Source: Onchidella celtica
Taxonomy: Eukaryota > Mollusca > Gastropoda > Systellommatophora > Onchidiidae
DNA length: 64,000 bases
Assembly (NCBI GenBank): GCA_963931925.1
Contig: OZ007569.1
Location: 41,876,021 to 41,940,020 of the forward strand
Direction of reading: 5' to 3'
Positions within the stretch are counted from its first letter, which is position 1, and the number at the start of each line of letters is the position of its first letter. A program made the translations under genes and the position numbers. Below the pieces are notes generated by a model. The model ran no database searches. It saw nothing but the letters and a program-made list of their open reading frames with translations, and was not told the origin of the DNA. Shown in pieces: positions 9,559-20,501 of this stretch.

Positions 9559-9791
9559 TAGAGCGTGAGTGTCTTGCCATTGTCTGGTCCGTCCAGAAAT
9601 TAGGACGTTATCTCATGGGACGAGAATTTTGTATCCAGACAGACCACAAGCCACTGACATTTTTGTCGAAGAATCGTTCGTCCAGCCCACGCTTGTCTAG
9701 ATGGGCATTGGCTTTACAGCCGTACACCTTCGTTATTCAACCAATTCCAGGAACCAGCAATCATATCGCCGACTACCTTAGTCGAGCCTAG
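9474..9791 (+). pseudogene. RNase H portion of Pol, out of frame with RT
   Basis: From about 9474 the third frame carries the rest of RNase H. It includes YSVIERECLAIVW, the QTDHKPL segment with its conserved acidic residue, and the gypsy-type C-terminus ending IADYLSRA before the stop at 9789-9791. The TDAS motif lies just upstream in the RT frame. The glycine-rich strand normally following TDAS is missing, so a short deletion (roughly a dozen bases, by family comparison) near 9470 explains both the missing residues and the shift. In this copy RT and a full RNase H cannot come from one frame, so replication in cis is probably lost. Confidence 0.85.
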
Positions 9792-10131
9792 GGGAAGATT
9801 TCAGGAGCTTATACATCGGAGGACAGGAACATTGACAGGATCTGTGTGAATGAGTCGACTTTAAAATATTGACATTATAAATATGATATGAAGAATGGTT
9901 GATAGGTTGAATGGTTTTTGATTCTGTATTAAGTATGGTGGTTAGTTAGCTATTCATGATGTGACACATATATGCATATTGCAGGCCATATGGATCCCCA
10001 TATTTTCCCCTGATTTCGGTATTCTATATACTAGGGGAACTGCTAGGTCATTTTCTAGTGTAGGTATTGCTCACGCTCACTCGTTGACAGTCATCTTGAT
10101 GCGATTTGAAATTAATTGCATTAATTTTTTT
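9792..10131 (+). other. 3' untranslated region of the LTR element
   Basis: About 340 bp lie between the RNase H stop and the polypurine tract. No coding similarity, envelope-like frame or antisense gene is visible, so the element carries no third gene. Confidence 0.7.
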
Positions 10132-10145
10132 GGGGTGGGGGATGA
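10132..10145 (+). promoter_or_regulatory. Polypurine tract
   Basis: GGGGTGGGGGATGA directly abuts the 3' LTR start. It is preceded by a T-run, the usual arrangement for the plus-strand DNA primer of LTR elements. Confidence 0.8.
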
Positions 10146-11337
10146 TGTCACGAGTGGAGTGAGTGCAATTAAGGGGATTGCTACAGAGCGGGTGTAGAGT
10201 AAGAATGACTCACAGTAGACAGCAAGTTAAGCGTGCTGTTGTGAGTAGTGGGGGCGGGGTCTGAATGAGGCGAAAGCGCGGTATTACTATCACTGCAAGT
10301 TAGAAGGTCCTAGGGAGCGGATCTGTGAATAATAGCCCATCGGGCGGACATAAAGGGAAGCAGTCGAGAAGACTAGTGAGAGTCTTTCCAGTTATGACTG
10401 GTATGTAGAACGTTGATTGATTATTATGATTGATGTATTATATTATATTCGTCTATTACCATGATGTGAATAAGTATATGTGAGGAATGTGGAAGTCCTT
10501 GATATTGGATATAGCAATGTGCGCCATGAGCGATAGATGAAAGTGAGTTCATGGATTTGTAGCGCGAGTGAGTAGTGTGTACTCCGATGGAGGTGTGTTA
10601 CCGTAAGATGTGTGGTGAGTGAAAGGTGAACTAGTGTGTGTACGTTTCATGGGTTGTAAGGAGAGGTGGAGTGAATAGAAATGGTAGGGTATTATACCAA
10701 TGTAATGTTATTCTTGTAGGTGTCGGGGACGGGCCGCAGAGCCACCTCGATGAGCACAGGAGATAGGCCAGCATAGGGCCGGAGGCCACACAGAGGCCAG
10801 AAGTGAGACTGTCAGTGTAGGACAGTAGAGGCACATAAAGTCGTGGCAGTCAGGCCACGGACAGGGACGTAGATATGAGAGTGAATGAGATACTATATTG
10901 TTGCCATGTTGATAGGCTAGTGAACTGATACTATGTTGTTGCCATGTTGATGACTATGGAAATAATAATGTGTTATTGCCCTGCTGAGGTGCTAGGGGAG
11001 TGTTAAGGTGTATGACAATAGGGAGGGGATGTTGAGAGACTGCGGTGCCAGTGAATCATTAATGTACTATTAAGACCCTGAGGGGAGAGGCTGAGGCCGA
11101 AGTGCCTTTAGGAGTAACTACCGGATTGTGGATCCGAGGGAGAGTGTGTGAGAGAATAAGGCCGTTGTACGGCAGTCATTTCAATAATATAATGTATGTA
11201 ATTGCGCTATTATATGTATAATTATGTTTAATAAATGTGTGAGTCTGATGGGTTGTTTTGTTAAGTGTTAAACTTGTTTGTTCGTGATTGTCGTCCTGTC
11301 ATAAACTATTACATCTCCCAGTCTGGGATTTGTGACA
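10146..11337 (+). repeat. 3' long terminal repeat
   Basis: This is a second 1,192-bp copy of the LTR, differing from the first at 10808 only, as far as I can see by line-by-line reading. Its AATAAA signal is at 11230-11235. It is followed directly by the target duplication ATGGG. Confidence 0.97.
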
Positions 11338-11342
11338 ATGGG
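11338..11342. repeat. 5-bp target-site duplication of the LTR element, right copy
   Basis: ATGGG matches 2900-2904. In the uninterrupted LINE this pentamer occurs once, between the codons of RT motif B and the following helix. Confidence 0.9.
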
Positions 11343-11791
11343 GACAGCAAACAACCCTGCCTAACACCAGTCTTGATATCAAAGCTGTCAGTAAGCTCGC
11401 CATCGTGTACGACTCTGCAACTTGTCCCGTCGTACATGCTCTTGATAAGGTTCACCATCTTCTCTGGGATTCCATAATGTCTCAATATTCTCCACAGTGT
11501 TTCTCTATCGATGCTATCAAAGGCCTTCTCGTAGTCAAGGAAGTTCACTATCAGTTGGGAGTTCCACTCTAGCGACTGCTCTACTATGGTTCTCAGCGTG
11601 GTGATCTGGTCGGTGGTTGATCGGTTACTCCTGAAACCAGCTTGCTCCTCACGAAGTTTTGGGTCTGTTGCATTCTGTATTCGCTTGAGAAGAATCCGAT
11701 TGAAAACCTTTCCTGGGATGGAGAGAAGTGTGATTCCTCTGTAGTTACTACAATTGCTGAGGTCCCCTTTTTTTGGAAGCTTCACGAGGTG
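11338..11791 (-). mobile_element. RTE-like LINE, 5' part as truncated (RT palm, motifs up to B)
   Basis: On the minus strand, reading from 11791 down, the frame encodes LVKLPKKGDLSNCSNYRGIT, the FRSNRSTTDQI block, the catalytic-Asp motif LDYEKAFDSIDRETLW and the motif-B sequence GVRQGCLLSP. The LTR element interrupts it there, and the frame resumes at 2904. No endonuclease domain is present: the LINE is 5'-truncated at 11791, where the target duplication begins. The two fragments total about 1.35 kb of LINE. The frame is intact on both sides. Confidence 0.87.
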
Positions 11792-11804
11792 ACATTAATC
11801 GAAT
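11792..11804. repeat. Target-site duplication of the LINE, right copy
   Basis: ACATTAATCGAAT is identical to 1995-2007. The bases beyond it on either side differ, fixing the duplication at 13 bp. Confidence 0.85.
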
Positions 11805-14511
11805 ATTCCAAAGTAATTAACATAACTTTAAGCATGTGGCATATCTTCAATAAATACAAGTAATGAGAAATGAAATCGGACTTAACAAACAATTAAATGG
11901 ACAAATAAAAGTTATGAAGTTAATACCACAAAACAAGATTTGTACACCATTTAAAATAAATTACAATAATTGGGTGAATACTGTGTACATTAATTATCAT
12001 CCCTTTAACGTTCCACACAACTTAAAGAGATTACAATATGACTTCTTTTTTTTATCAAGCCAATTTATTTTGAAAAATGCATATATACCAATCAAATAAG
12101 ACAATAATTCCCTGAGAAAAATGCATGATTTTCCTCTTTTTCTTTTTTTTTTAACAAAGTCAGAGTAGGCACTGAACCATTGCAAGCTTCTCCCCAGAAA
12201 TTTTTTGCAGTGGAGACTGAAAGCACTCGATTTCCTCATGAGAATTTGACAATTACAAATGATACAAATGACACACATATATTGAGACAAACTGGCCAAA
12301 TAAAAATTCCAAAAAATAATGTCTACCACATCCAAATCCATGTGTTACAATAAACTTTTAGAGGGTGCCTCCACTCATTTAGCTTGTACTACTTCTAGTA
12401 TGCACCAAAAGAAAAAAAACATACTGCTCTCAAACTAAGAATGAATGTAAGTTCGAAGAATTAATTTCTTGCCAATAAAATTAATGTTGGTTGCAAAGTA
12501 AGACCTCTGCAAGGCAGGTGGAGAATTGGATTTTTTCAACATCAAAACTTTGATTTTTGATAAGAGAGCAGCAACAGGTTTTTGCTCTTCTCAGTCTCCA
12601 GCAGTCAGGTATTTCAGTTACAGTTGTGTTAGTTTTACAGCTGCCTAACTTTGGTGATCAACAAACTAGCAGTTTTAGCACAAGCAGTTGCAGACCTTGG
12701 TGATGTTCAGTTTAGTTAATAGTAAATTATAGGACACAGAATTATAATTTATAATTTCCTCGCCCACTCACTCCATCATGAGCTTCTTAACTCTAACTTT
12801 CTGAGGTTCCACAACAAACAAAGATCTGACGATGAGTTACAAAGTGACAAAGTGAAAATTACCACAATGCAAAAGCTTCATTACAAAGCTCTTTGAATTC
12901 AGGGGCTCCCAAAAATGACATATTGAAGAAATAGCTTACAATGACAATTAATTTATGAAAATATTTTCCTCTCTCTTTTTGTGGTTTATTACAAGCAATA
13001 ATTGTTTGACACTGATGACTGGCTCTGAAGGGGATCAAGGTCATCACGAAAATAAGTACAGTCCAATCCACATATCTTGACAAGGCTTTTCTCGACATTC
13101 TGGGTAACTCAATACAATTTTTAAGTCCCAATCTATTCCTTCGTTAATGCTACTAAATATTTCCCCGTAACTCGACATGTTATTCCATTCTTTCCTCTTA
13201 TGTCGACACATTTCTCTCCGACCACGGCAAAACAAGTGCACTAGATCTACTACTGTGCTACCCAAAATGCCCACGCAACTCCCCGCATACAAGGCTTCTT
13301 TTATTTCTTTTTGCGGCGCTGGCGGGGAGGAGTAGGAGAGGGGCTGTGTGGACACAGAGGATGACCCTTGGCTTCAGTAAAGCGAGTGTGGAGTGCCTTG
13401 CATAAGCGTACGGCAGTAAAGATACAGAGTACTACAGACTGAGCAATTTTTTCCCCCCCACAAAACATTAGTGCGCTTTTGATACTAGGCCTTGACCTAG
13501 ATCTCTCGGTTAACTGTCGCACTGTGTGTGTATCGGTATCATCACTTCTTCTAAAAAAACAGCCAGGTCGAGGTTAAAAAAAAAAAGTAACGCACTGCCC
13601 ATTTGATAGCTGCTACAGCATTTCTCCGATATCGGTAAGTCTTTGCCACGCAACTGCTCCGCACAACAGTGATATTGGAGGAACGGGTGACAACATGCCG
13701 ATAATTATAAGAAAAAGGGACATAATTGCGTTATTTATTGGACACCTCCCATTATGGTGATGTTTGATTCCCCCCCCCCCCCCCTTTTTTTTTCCTCTTC
13801 CACCACTATTCTACTATTTCGACTTTCTCTTTACTCGACACAAGTCAGACGGTCCCACTGATGTCGAGATATTAAGATTGCACTGTACAAGAAAGGCGAA
13901 AATACCACAAATAATGTTTACAAGACTTCTATGAAAATGTGAAAAAAGTTTAAAATGAATTTGTGGTTTCCAATTGTCTCTCACAATACTAACTTTCTCT
14001 TTCTTGAATTTTCCATAATTTGCATCTCATTTAAAATGTGAAGCAAAGATACCAAGAGCATGTTGTCTGTAAGTGAAGAAGCATGTCTGTGTTGTAACAT
14101 CCTCAAGTTCCATGAGATTTTTCAAATTCAAAAATAAAAAATTGCAGCCTCATTTAAAATGTGGAGGAAATATATTTCACTAATTTCAGATATATGTACC
14201 TCTGTTCATCAGCACACTTACTGGACAAACTATTGCATTTGAAACATGGATGCGTAGTCCAGCTGCCTTTAAAATCTGGTCAGAGAAAAGGAATCACTGA
14301 CACAGAAAAAAAAACAAAAACAAATAAAAAGCATAAAGAAAAATATTTTCCTTTACCCCAGTACAACACTGAACTAAATTACGAAGATTACCATCATTAT
14401 ACTGTACATTTAAAGAGTAAAGAATACAAGACATGTGAAAGATGAAAATCATCGCTGAAAGTGAATGGTGACTTAGAATTTCATGAAAATTTACAACAAA
14501 ATTAGTGTTGA
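11805..14511. other. Flank downstream of YPEL5, probably including its 3' UTR
   Basis: This AT-rich sequence lies 3' of the YPEL5 stop on the minus strand. Several TTTATT words (AATAAA on the minus strand) could end the transcript, but none can be chosen. It includes a C15-type homopolymer at about 13771-13785. The small open frames have no recognisable similarity. Confidence 0.5.
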
Positions 14512-14765
14512 TCAACTGTCATTCACAACTGGCTCGTCCATGCCATCAACTTCATGCACTAGGGCCCGTTCCAGAATAACTCTCCCTTCCTTATATCTCT
14601 GATTGTCTTCGGTAGCAAATTCGTAGATCCATCCCAGCTTTGCATTGCAGAATTTGCAAGAGACATCCCGGACCATGTGACGCCCAGTCAACATGACCCG
14701 GTCCTGAACCTCACTGTACTGAAGATTGACTACTCGGTTGAAGAGAAAGGCTCTGCCTGTGGCAC
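14512..14765 (-). CDS. YPEL5: YPEL5 (Yippee-like 5), second coding exon
   Basis: This exon begins after the acceptor TCCACAG and completes the split Gly37 codon. It encodes residues 37-120, [20 protein letters not shown] onward. It includes the second zinc-binding pair CKFC (C73, C76), and [10 protein letters not shown] and [14 protein letters not shown], which are near-invariant in animal YPEL5. The stop is TGA at 14514-14512. Joined to 17552-17444 the coding length is 363 nt (120 residues plus stop), against 121 residues in human YPEL5. YPEL5 is a small zinc-binding Yippee-domain protein known in vertebrates to associate with the CTLH/GID E3 ubiquitin ligase and with centrosome and spindle structures. 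That role is assigned here by homology only. Confidence 0.96.
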
Positions 14766-15250
14766 CTGTGGATTGACATAAATATTGCATTACACCTTGT
14801 CTTCTCTAAGTGAATTTGCAAACATCTAATCTATTTGCGGTTTTACGTTCATAAATATGGAAACCAAAAAAATACATGTACAATAAAACAGTCAGATTTT
14901 TCTTCTTTGAGTTACAAGTTGTATTGATCTCGCTGAGAAGTTTTCTTCAATATTCAACTGCTCAAGTATTAGATCACATCAATGAACAGTCTTGGCCCAG
15001 TCTTCTCAATTGGTTCCCAGTTGACAGTACATATTCAAGAACTTTATTTATGCAGCCACTCATGACTACAAAATTTTTAAATGAACAATTATTTTCATGT
15101 TCAGTTACATTTATAGAAAGGGGGAGGGTGAGGTGTGCCCACAAACACAAAGAGGGAAAATGCACTGAACTATTTTTCATTTTTCTCTTTCTGGCCTTTC
15201 ACAAGGATAGGAATTGATAATTCTTTTAATAATGTACATTTAAGTCAGCT

Positions 15251-15357
15251 TTAACCCTCGTTCTGCAAGAGGCCACAATATTGGCCTCCCCGAGCAACAC
15301 GTGAGGCCAATATTGTGGCCTACATACTGCAAACCGGGTCCAGTGGGAGGCCAATAT
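15251..15357. repeat. TTAACCC terminus with 19-bp perfect inverted repeat
   Basis: TTAA followed by CCC at 15251 resembles a piggyBac-type transposon end. Just inside lies a perfect 19-bp inverted repeat: AGGCCACAATATTGGCCTC at 15270-15288 and its complement at 15303-15321, with a 14-nt loop. A third partial copy, GAGGCCAATAT, is at 15347-15357. No matching right end (GGGTTAA) is visible nearby, so the transposon reading is tentative. Confidence 0.5.
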
Positions 15358-16985
15358 ATTGTATGGCAGTGCTGCTCCTTGTGTTTTGTTCATTCGGTTG
15401 CCACGACTAGCGTTTTTTCATGTTTTGTTTCTACACAAGTTTCGCGTGTTTATCTATCCTGTCACCCCTACTATATCTAACAAAACGGTATCGTAAGATT
15501 ACGTTTATTACGCTGCAACTATTCATAACTATTCGGCATACTCATGTAATAGTACTGACGGTCTGAAGTTCAAACTGGGGAAATTCTTGGGGAAACTTTT
15601 ACTTTGATGCTGGTTGTCGTCTACATGTGAAATGAGAAGAAAGGGGCCATGTGCGTATTTGAGAAACCATACTATTTCTGTAATTATGAATTCCGATGTA
15701 ATGCATGTACCAGGGCATGCTGCATAAGGGCGTCTGTCTGTAGGTTTTTCATCAGGGAAAACTGGGAGAAAATGACCGAATTTGTTGTTGGTCGTTGTCT
15801 TTATTTGATGTGGTAACTGGAGAAATATTGTGTGTGATAAAACCACTTAAATTCAGTACAGGTATGTGCTCTGGAACCTGGAAATCAAATCTTTCGCTAA
15901 AACTAACATCATAGTATGTGGAAGCTTTACATAGTAGAGGAGGGAGAAGGCAATGCCACGATACATGTGGTTAGTAAATTAAGCGCCTGGCTTAAAAAAA
16001 TAATATGTTCACCTGAATGGCCTGACTTAGGGGCAGAAAAAGAGCAGAGGTCTTGGGAAAATGATAAAATGTATGTTAAACGGCATGTAAATGCAGAAAA
16101 TTCTGGATTTTGGGCCTCCCATTTAACAATAAAACTTGCTGCATATCATCACAATACTTTATCCAAATATCAAAGGGATCACTTACGATTTATCCACCAC
16201 TATTGTTGTTACTGCGTCCTAAAGTAAACACAATACACATGTTTAAAAGGACCCGACCACCGAGGTTATCGGCAACACGCGAACGATCGGCTGACTGGCC
16301 GCTGGCTATCCCCGCATGGGGCTTTACGTAAACGAATTCACTCAACGTGGGACAAAGGTTAACACTGGTGAATAATCCTGCTTATGTTTGACAGATAAAG
16401 AGACACAAGTCACATTATTAGATAACTGTTCAATCTTCACATGTATGCAAAACCAAGGTAAGCTTTTTTTGCTTTACAAAAATAAAATCCTTTAACCGAA
16501 AATTTCAGACAAATTTTGGTGCATAAATCTACACTTAATAAGAAGAACATGGTATGTGATTCCAGGAAAAAAATTACTGTTCCAGCAGAACATGATCTCC
16601 TCAGCTGTGCAAAAGCAAGAACACTGAGAAACTCCACAGGTATTAAAATATCCAAACTGGTGATGGACATCTGTCAAATATGAGTGAAAGTGAATGAAAT
16701 CAAATTACTCTTCCTGAAAGCAGACATCCATGGAAAGAAAATTTCTGTACATGCTACTAGGTAATATGTATTGTAATGTAATAAATAACTTGTATAGTGT
16801 TCAAATCCACAAAAAATTATTGCTCTCAGGCATTGAACTAAAATTAAAAACAGGATTAACATAAAATCAATTCACTATGCTCCCACTTACATGCGCTACA
16901 TTAACAAACCCTTGAGTGATCTACTCTCATCCTCAAACCCCCCTATATCCAACATGAACATTCCATCAGAACATTTATGAACAAT

Positions 16986-17195
16986 TACTGGCAGGAAAGG
17001 ACATCAGCATTTAAGATTCCGGCTCTGTTAATATTACTGACAGGAAATGAAGACTGCATTAAAAATTCCGACCCTGTTAACAATTGTTGGCAGGAAATGA
17101 AGACTGCATTTAAAATTCCAGCCCTGTTATTAGTGTTAACAATTAGATCTACTGGTAGGAAATGAGGCCTGCATTTAAAATTCCGCTCATGCCAA
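16986..17195. repeat. Tandem repeat, four units of about 50-65 bp in the YPEL5 intron
   Basis: Units begin at 16986, 17035, 17085 and 17150. Each carries CTGGCAGGAAATGAAGACTG-like and TTTAAAATTCCGGCCCTGTT-like segments. The third unit has an extra insertion of about 15 bp. No coding content. Confidence 0.7.
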
Positions 17196-17443
17196 TTTTC
17201 ACTAACGTTGACAAATTTATTGTAAATTTGCCTTCCAATTCACTTTAGGACGAGAAGACAATAAACACTTCTGAATGGGCACCATAAACCGTGCAGAATG
17301 AAAATCCTTCCATTGAATATTCACGAGACAATTATTTCACAGGCACTATAGACATCTATCTTGAAAAGGAGAGTGAGTTGAACACCTAGCCTTGGACTCG
17401 AAAATGGCATTCATTATAAAACTACTCAACAATGATGACATAC

Positions 17444-17562
17444 CAGTAAATCGTGTTGAGATGAGTTCAGCCCTGTTGGTAAGAGCTATATTACAAGTGC
17501 CACAGGTGAAAAGACGAGATCCTCCGATATGTTGTAAAAATATACGACCCATGGTCTTCAAT
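17444..17562 (-). CDS. YPEL5: YPEL5 (Yippee-like 5), first coding exon
   Basis: The coding part runs from ATG at 17552-17550 to 17444 and encodes MGRIFLQHIGGSRLFTCGTC and onward to STRFTG. It has the first zinc pair C17/C20, the Yippee signature start, and ends in the split Gly codon before GTATGT. Immediately upstream on the minus strand TTTCTTCCCCAG precedes ATTGAAGACCATGG. This looks like a genuine acceptor at 17563, so there is likely a non-coding first exon further upstream, between here and the EHD promoter. The gene is transcribed away from EHD (head-to-head). The splice phase and length match the second exon exactly. Confidence 0.95.
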
Positions 17563-18382
17563 CTGGGGAAGAAATTAAATAGGTTGACACTAACAACAGG
17601 AAGATCACATGCTATACAATGAACTTGTCACACTATCTCATACGATCTGCACTTTGTACATTTGAAGTTGAAATTAAGTGTCTTATGACAAACAAGTTGC
17701 TTTACTTGCCTGTCTGCAAATTGAAAGAACAAGAATAGTAAGTAAAATGTACAAGAAAATATAAGTCGTAAGTGTATAAGAAAATGTTTCCGTCTTCTGA
17801 AAAATGAAAAGATCAAGTTATTATTTGCACTCAGTGTGACTTTTTACACAGTGGAACTTGGTTACACCGAGAGGTCATGTTCTATCAAAAATGTCTCGTT
17901 ATACCTGAAGTCTCGCTATTCCAGGAAAGAGTACAAAAAGCAAGGATTACAATACCCCACTATTTTTTTATGGCTACCTCCCTTATTAGCATGTCCTGTA
18001 CATCATCGTACATCTTGGCCTTCATATTGTACTTTTTTTCTTTTTTTTTGTGCTGACGGTAGCCATGTTTCTATCAAAATACGAAAGAGACAGATGCAAA
18101 AGTTACAGACCAAAGAGTATGTTTGTTTCCGGTGGTTTCTCGTCTGTATCATTCAAAGAATGGGAACAGACTGGCCATGTGTTTGTGACACAGGGAGTGA
18201 AGGCATGTGGTTACGAAGCCCGGTGTAGACAAAGACAATACACCACGTGGCGATTAGTGACGATCAATGACCCTCCTACATGTAATAATTATCGCACATC
18301 ACAGTTAGTAATCAGACAGTGCACGTCCGACAAAGCTCCACAGTTGTAGCCTTCTTGGCCTACCCCACAGTTTGCCTCAGTG

Positions 18383-18399
18383 AGTGATGAGTCATCACT
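18383..18399. promoter_or_regulatory. Possible AP-1 site in a 17-nt palindrome
   Basis: AGTGATGAGTCATCACT is a perfect palindrome around the central G and contains TGAGTCA, the AP-1 (Jun/Fos) core. It lies upstream of the YPEL5 coding exon. Function is unproven; the position is compatible with a promoter-proximal element. Confidence 0.35.
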
Positions 18400-19287
18400 T
18401 TGGACTGGCTGCGTGTAGTGCACTGTCACAGTCCGTGGTCAGAAGGGAAAGAGCACACAAGGCCTAAGTGAGAGATGGCCAGGTGGGGCCACAACTCACA
18501 AGGCAGGCGTGTAGTAACGAACAAAGAACAATACATGTTGTTATTGTCTGACTCCCAACATGTTGTTCTGTGGCCTCCCCAACCATTTGCCGTAAGCAAC
18601 CAAAATTAATTCTCTCGCCATAGCAGGTGCTTTGATTACCAATTGCCGTTGGATATCTCGAGTATTTTATTACATAGCTCGTATAGCAGAAAAAACAGGG
18701 ATTTAAAATGTTCTCGCTGTTGGCAAGGGTCTCATTATTAGCAGTGCCGTTAAACACAATGGTCCACTGTATTTTGTTTGTATCAACTGTCAACAAAAAA
18801 CTGATCTTAAATTGCGATGGTTCCCAAAAATGCATATATAGGCCTACCGTACAAATCATCATCAGTCCATGCACAAACCAATCATCAACAGAGATGAACT
18901 TTACATGTTCCAGATATTTGCTATATTTTGGTGTGCACACATGTGGCAAATGAAAAAGTAGTGAGTTTTGGTTCTTAAAAAAAGATCAAAACAAAGCATG
19001 CGATTGCGAAACACAAATGTGTGTCTGCCTGGAGAAAGGTCCCAGTTGTCGCAAATTTTGGATTTTGAGATAAGGGCATATTCTTCTAGAAAATTCAATG
19101 CTGAACACGCTGTTTTTAAAATTTTTAACAATATCTTAAGTAGTTTTGAAGATATGGCACATTTTGTAAGACGGGCAAAAACAAACTTTTGAGAAACACA
19201 GCTTTAACGGCTCACTCCCATGACAGACTTTTTGGATATTGTTGGGGAAGTGTACCGTAGTTTTATTATAAAGGCAAATAGGGAAAC

Positions 19288-19439
19288 TACTGAGTTGTGT
19301 TCACTGCTCAGCTCTAGCTTTCTATGTAAAATACTGCGCTCTCCTATCAAGATCCAAAAAACTTCCGCCTTCGCTGTTTTTGGGGGACCGTGGCATGTTA
19401 CAAGGCAAACTATAGATGAGCAGTGAACACTACTCAGTA
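19288..19439. repeat. Inverted repeat with 30-bp arms
   Basis: The arms at 19288-19317 and 19410-19439 are complementary except for three positions, around TGTTCACTGCTCA. The spacer is 92 bp. A second short pair, GGGGACCGTGG near 19383 and its complement near 19469, interleaves with it. Possibly a MITE remnant. Confidence 0.5.
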
Positions 19440-20401
19440 TTATCTCGACATATAACGGCTTTGTAATTAGTCCACGGTCCCCTAGCAACAATCACTTCAA
19501 TATTACTTCTTGAAGAGTCACATGTTGTACAAATAATTAATAAAATAATATTTAAACATAAAATATTCCAAAATCCTTTTCTATGCTATTTAGAAATGCT
19601 TAAACTTGTGTTTTCTGCTAGAAGTACATTTTTGACTAGGCACGACTTTTTCTACCTTTTCACCCCCTAGCTCAAAAATAGCTGTACCGTCAACTGGGAC
19701 CTTTCTTCAGGCGCACACACAAATATTCTACTAATTAAAAGGTCTAGAATGGCTAGATCTCTAGATCTAAATCTCGAACTCAATGCTCTCTAAATAGGAT
19801 AGAAAAGGGGGCCGCTACGATGAGAATTGCACTGCCAATACGACGTTCACAATCACAATTTTGAAGTAAAATTTGGTAACCCGATAGGATAGGCCTAGAG
19901 CTACACCTACAGTTACACGACTGCTCGTTCGGTGTCACTGTGATTGTGGCGCTTGCATGATGGCACTCTGCCTGTAAAGATGTGGCCCAAAACTATAAAT
20001 GGCTTACTGTCTCTGCTGGTCAACACAAGCAACGATTGAGCTGTTCTCTACAGAATGGTAAACTGACTGAAAATGAGTTTCACAGTCAAGTGTAGGCCTG
20101 GATCTAGATCTAGCTAGCTGGGACAAAGAAAGCGGAAGGATGAACTGTGGGCAGCTGTCTAGGACTAGGTATGCCCACCTCCCTCCATTATCATACAGGT
20201 TTGTTCGTGATTTTTATGCCTATTATATGATAATTAAGACTACTTCTGCTACAGTTATCAAACCGTCAAACATGTGATTGATAAAAAGCCCACGACAAAC
20301 GGAAAAAAGGGAATAATTTGTTAACTTTCGCAGTATAAAGAGTACCTAAAAATAGCTGCCTCTGACTGCTGTTGTGTACAATACAAACCAAAACATTACC
20401 T

Positions 20402-20501
20402 TGACGTCAGCAAAACAGCCTTGAAAGTTCAAGGTGGAAGGTTAAAGGGAAAGGCGGGGTTTTGGACATGCGCAACATCAATAATAACAACACATTTCCG
20501 G
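20402..20501 (+). promoter_or_regulatory. Candidate EHD promoter elements
   Basis: A consensus cAMP-response element TGACGTCA is at 20402-20409. An NRF1-like CATGCGCA is at 20467-20474, and an ETS-like TTCCGG at 20496-20501. All lie 130-235 bp before the EHD start codon. Their clustering is typical of TATA-less housekeeping promoters. The transcription start is not determinable here. Confidence 0.45.

Larger units (their letters stand above)
2905..11337 (+). mobile_element. Gmr1-like Ty3/gypsy LTR retrotransposon, complete but with a broken RNase H
   Basis: The element is 8,433 bp: LTR (2905-4096), primer-binding site cluster, about 0.9-kb leader, gag-protease frame (5086-7059), integrase-reverse transcriptase frame (about 7060-9558), RNase H in another frame (about 9474-9791), polypurine tract, LTR (10146-11337). 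The flanking ATGGG duplication and TG...CA LTR termini fix its ends. Pol has integrase upstream of reverse transcriptase, as in Ty1/copia. The protein motifs, however (GPY/F domain after the DDE core, gypsy-type RT, RNase H ending in IADYLSRA), are Ty3/gypsy. That combination defines the Gmr1 group, first described from fish and other deuterostomes. The LTRs differ at one position that I could find, so insertion was recent. The present copy is unlikely to be autonomous because RNase H is frame-shifted. Confidence 0.92.
14766..17443 (-). other. YPEL5 intron
   Basis: This 2,678-bp intron runs from the GT donor at 17443 to the AG acceptor at 14766, read on the minus strand. It contains the TTAACCC-associated cruciform at 15251-15357 and a four-copy tandem repeat at 16986-17195. 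Small open frames at 15529-15846 and 15916-16227 show no recognisable family. Confidence 0.85.
17563..20401. other. Intergenic region between YPEL5 and EHD
   Basis: About 2.8 kb separates the two divergent coding starts. It should hold the YPEL5 non-coding exon and both promoters. Visible features are a 17-nt AP-1-type palindrome at 18383-18399 and an inverted repeat at 19288-19439. The open frames (for example minus 18464-18949) have no recognisable similarity. Confidence 0.6.

Noticed and set aside
9961-10197. Possible envelope or accessory gene of the LTR element
   Set aside because: The frame crosses the polypurine tract into the LTR and has no signal peptide or membrane pattern. The element has only gag and pol.
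16986-17195. CRISPR-like array of spaced repeats
   Set aside because: This is a diverged eukaryotic tandem repeat with unequal units and no constant repeat/spacer alternation.
18464-18949. 161-codon minus-strand frame between YPEL5 and EHD
   Set aside because: No recognisable domain, no plausible splice context and no compositional bias beyond chance. It could only be supported by transcript data.
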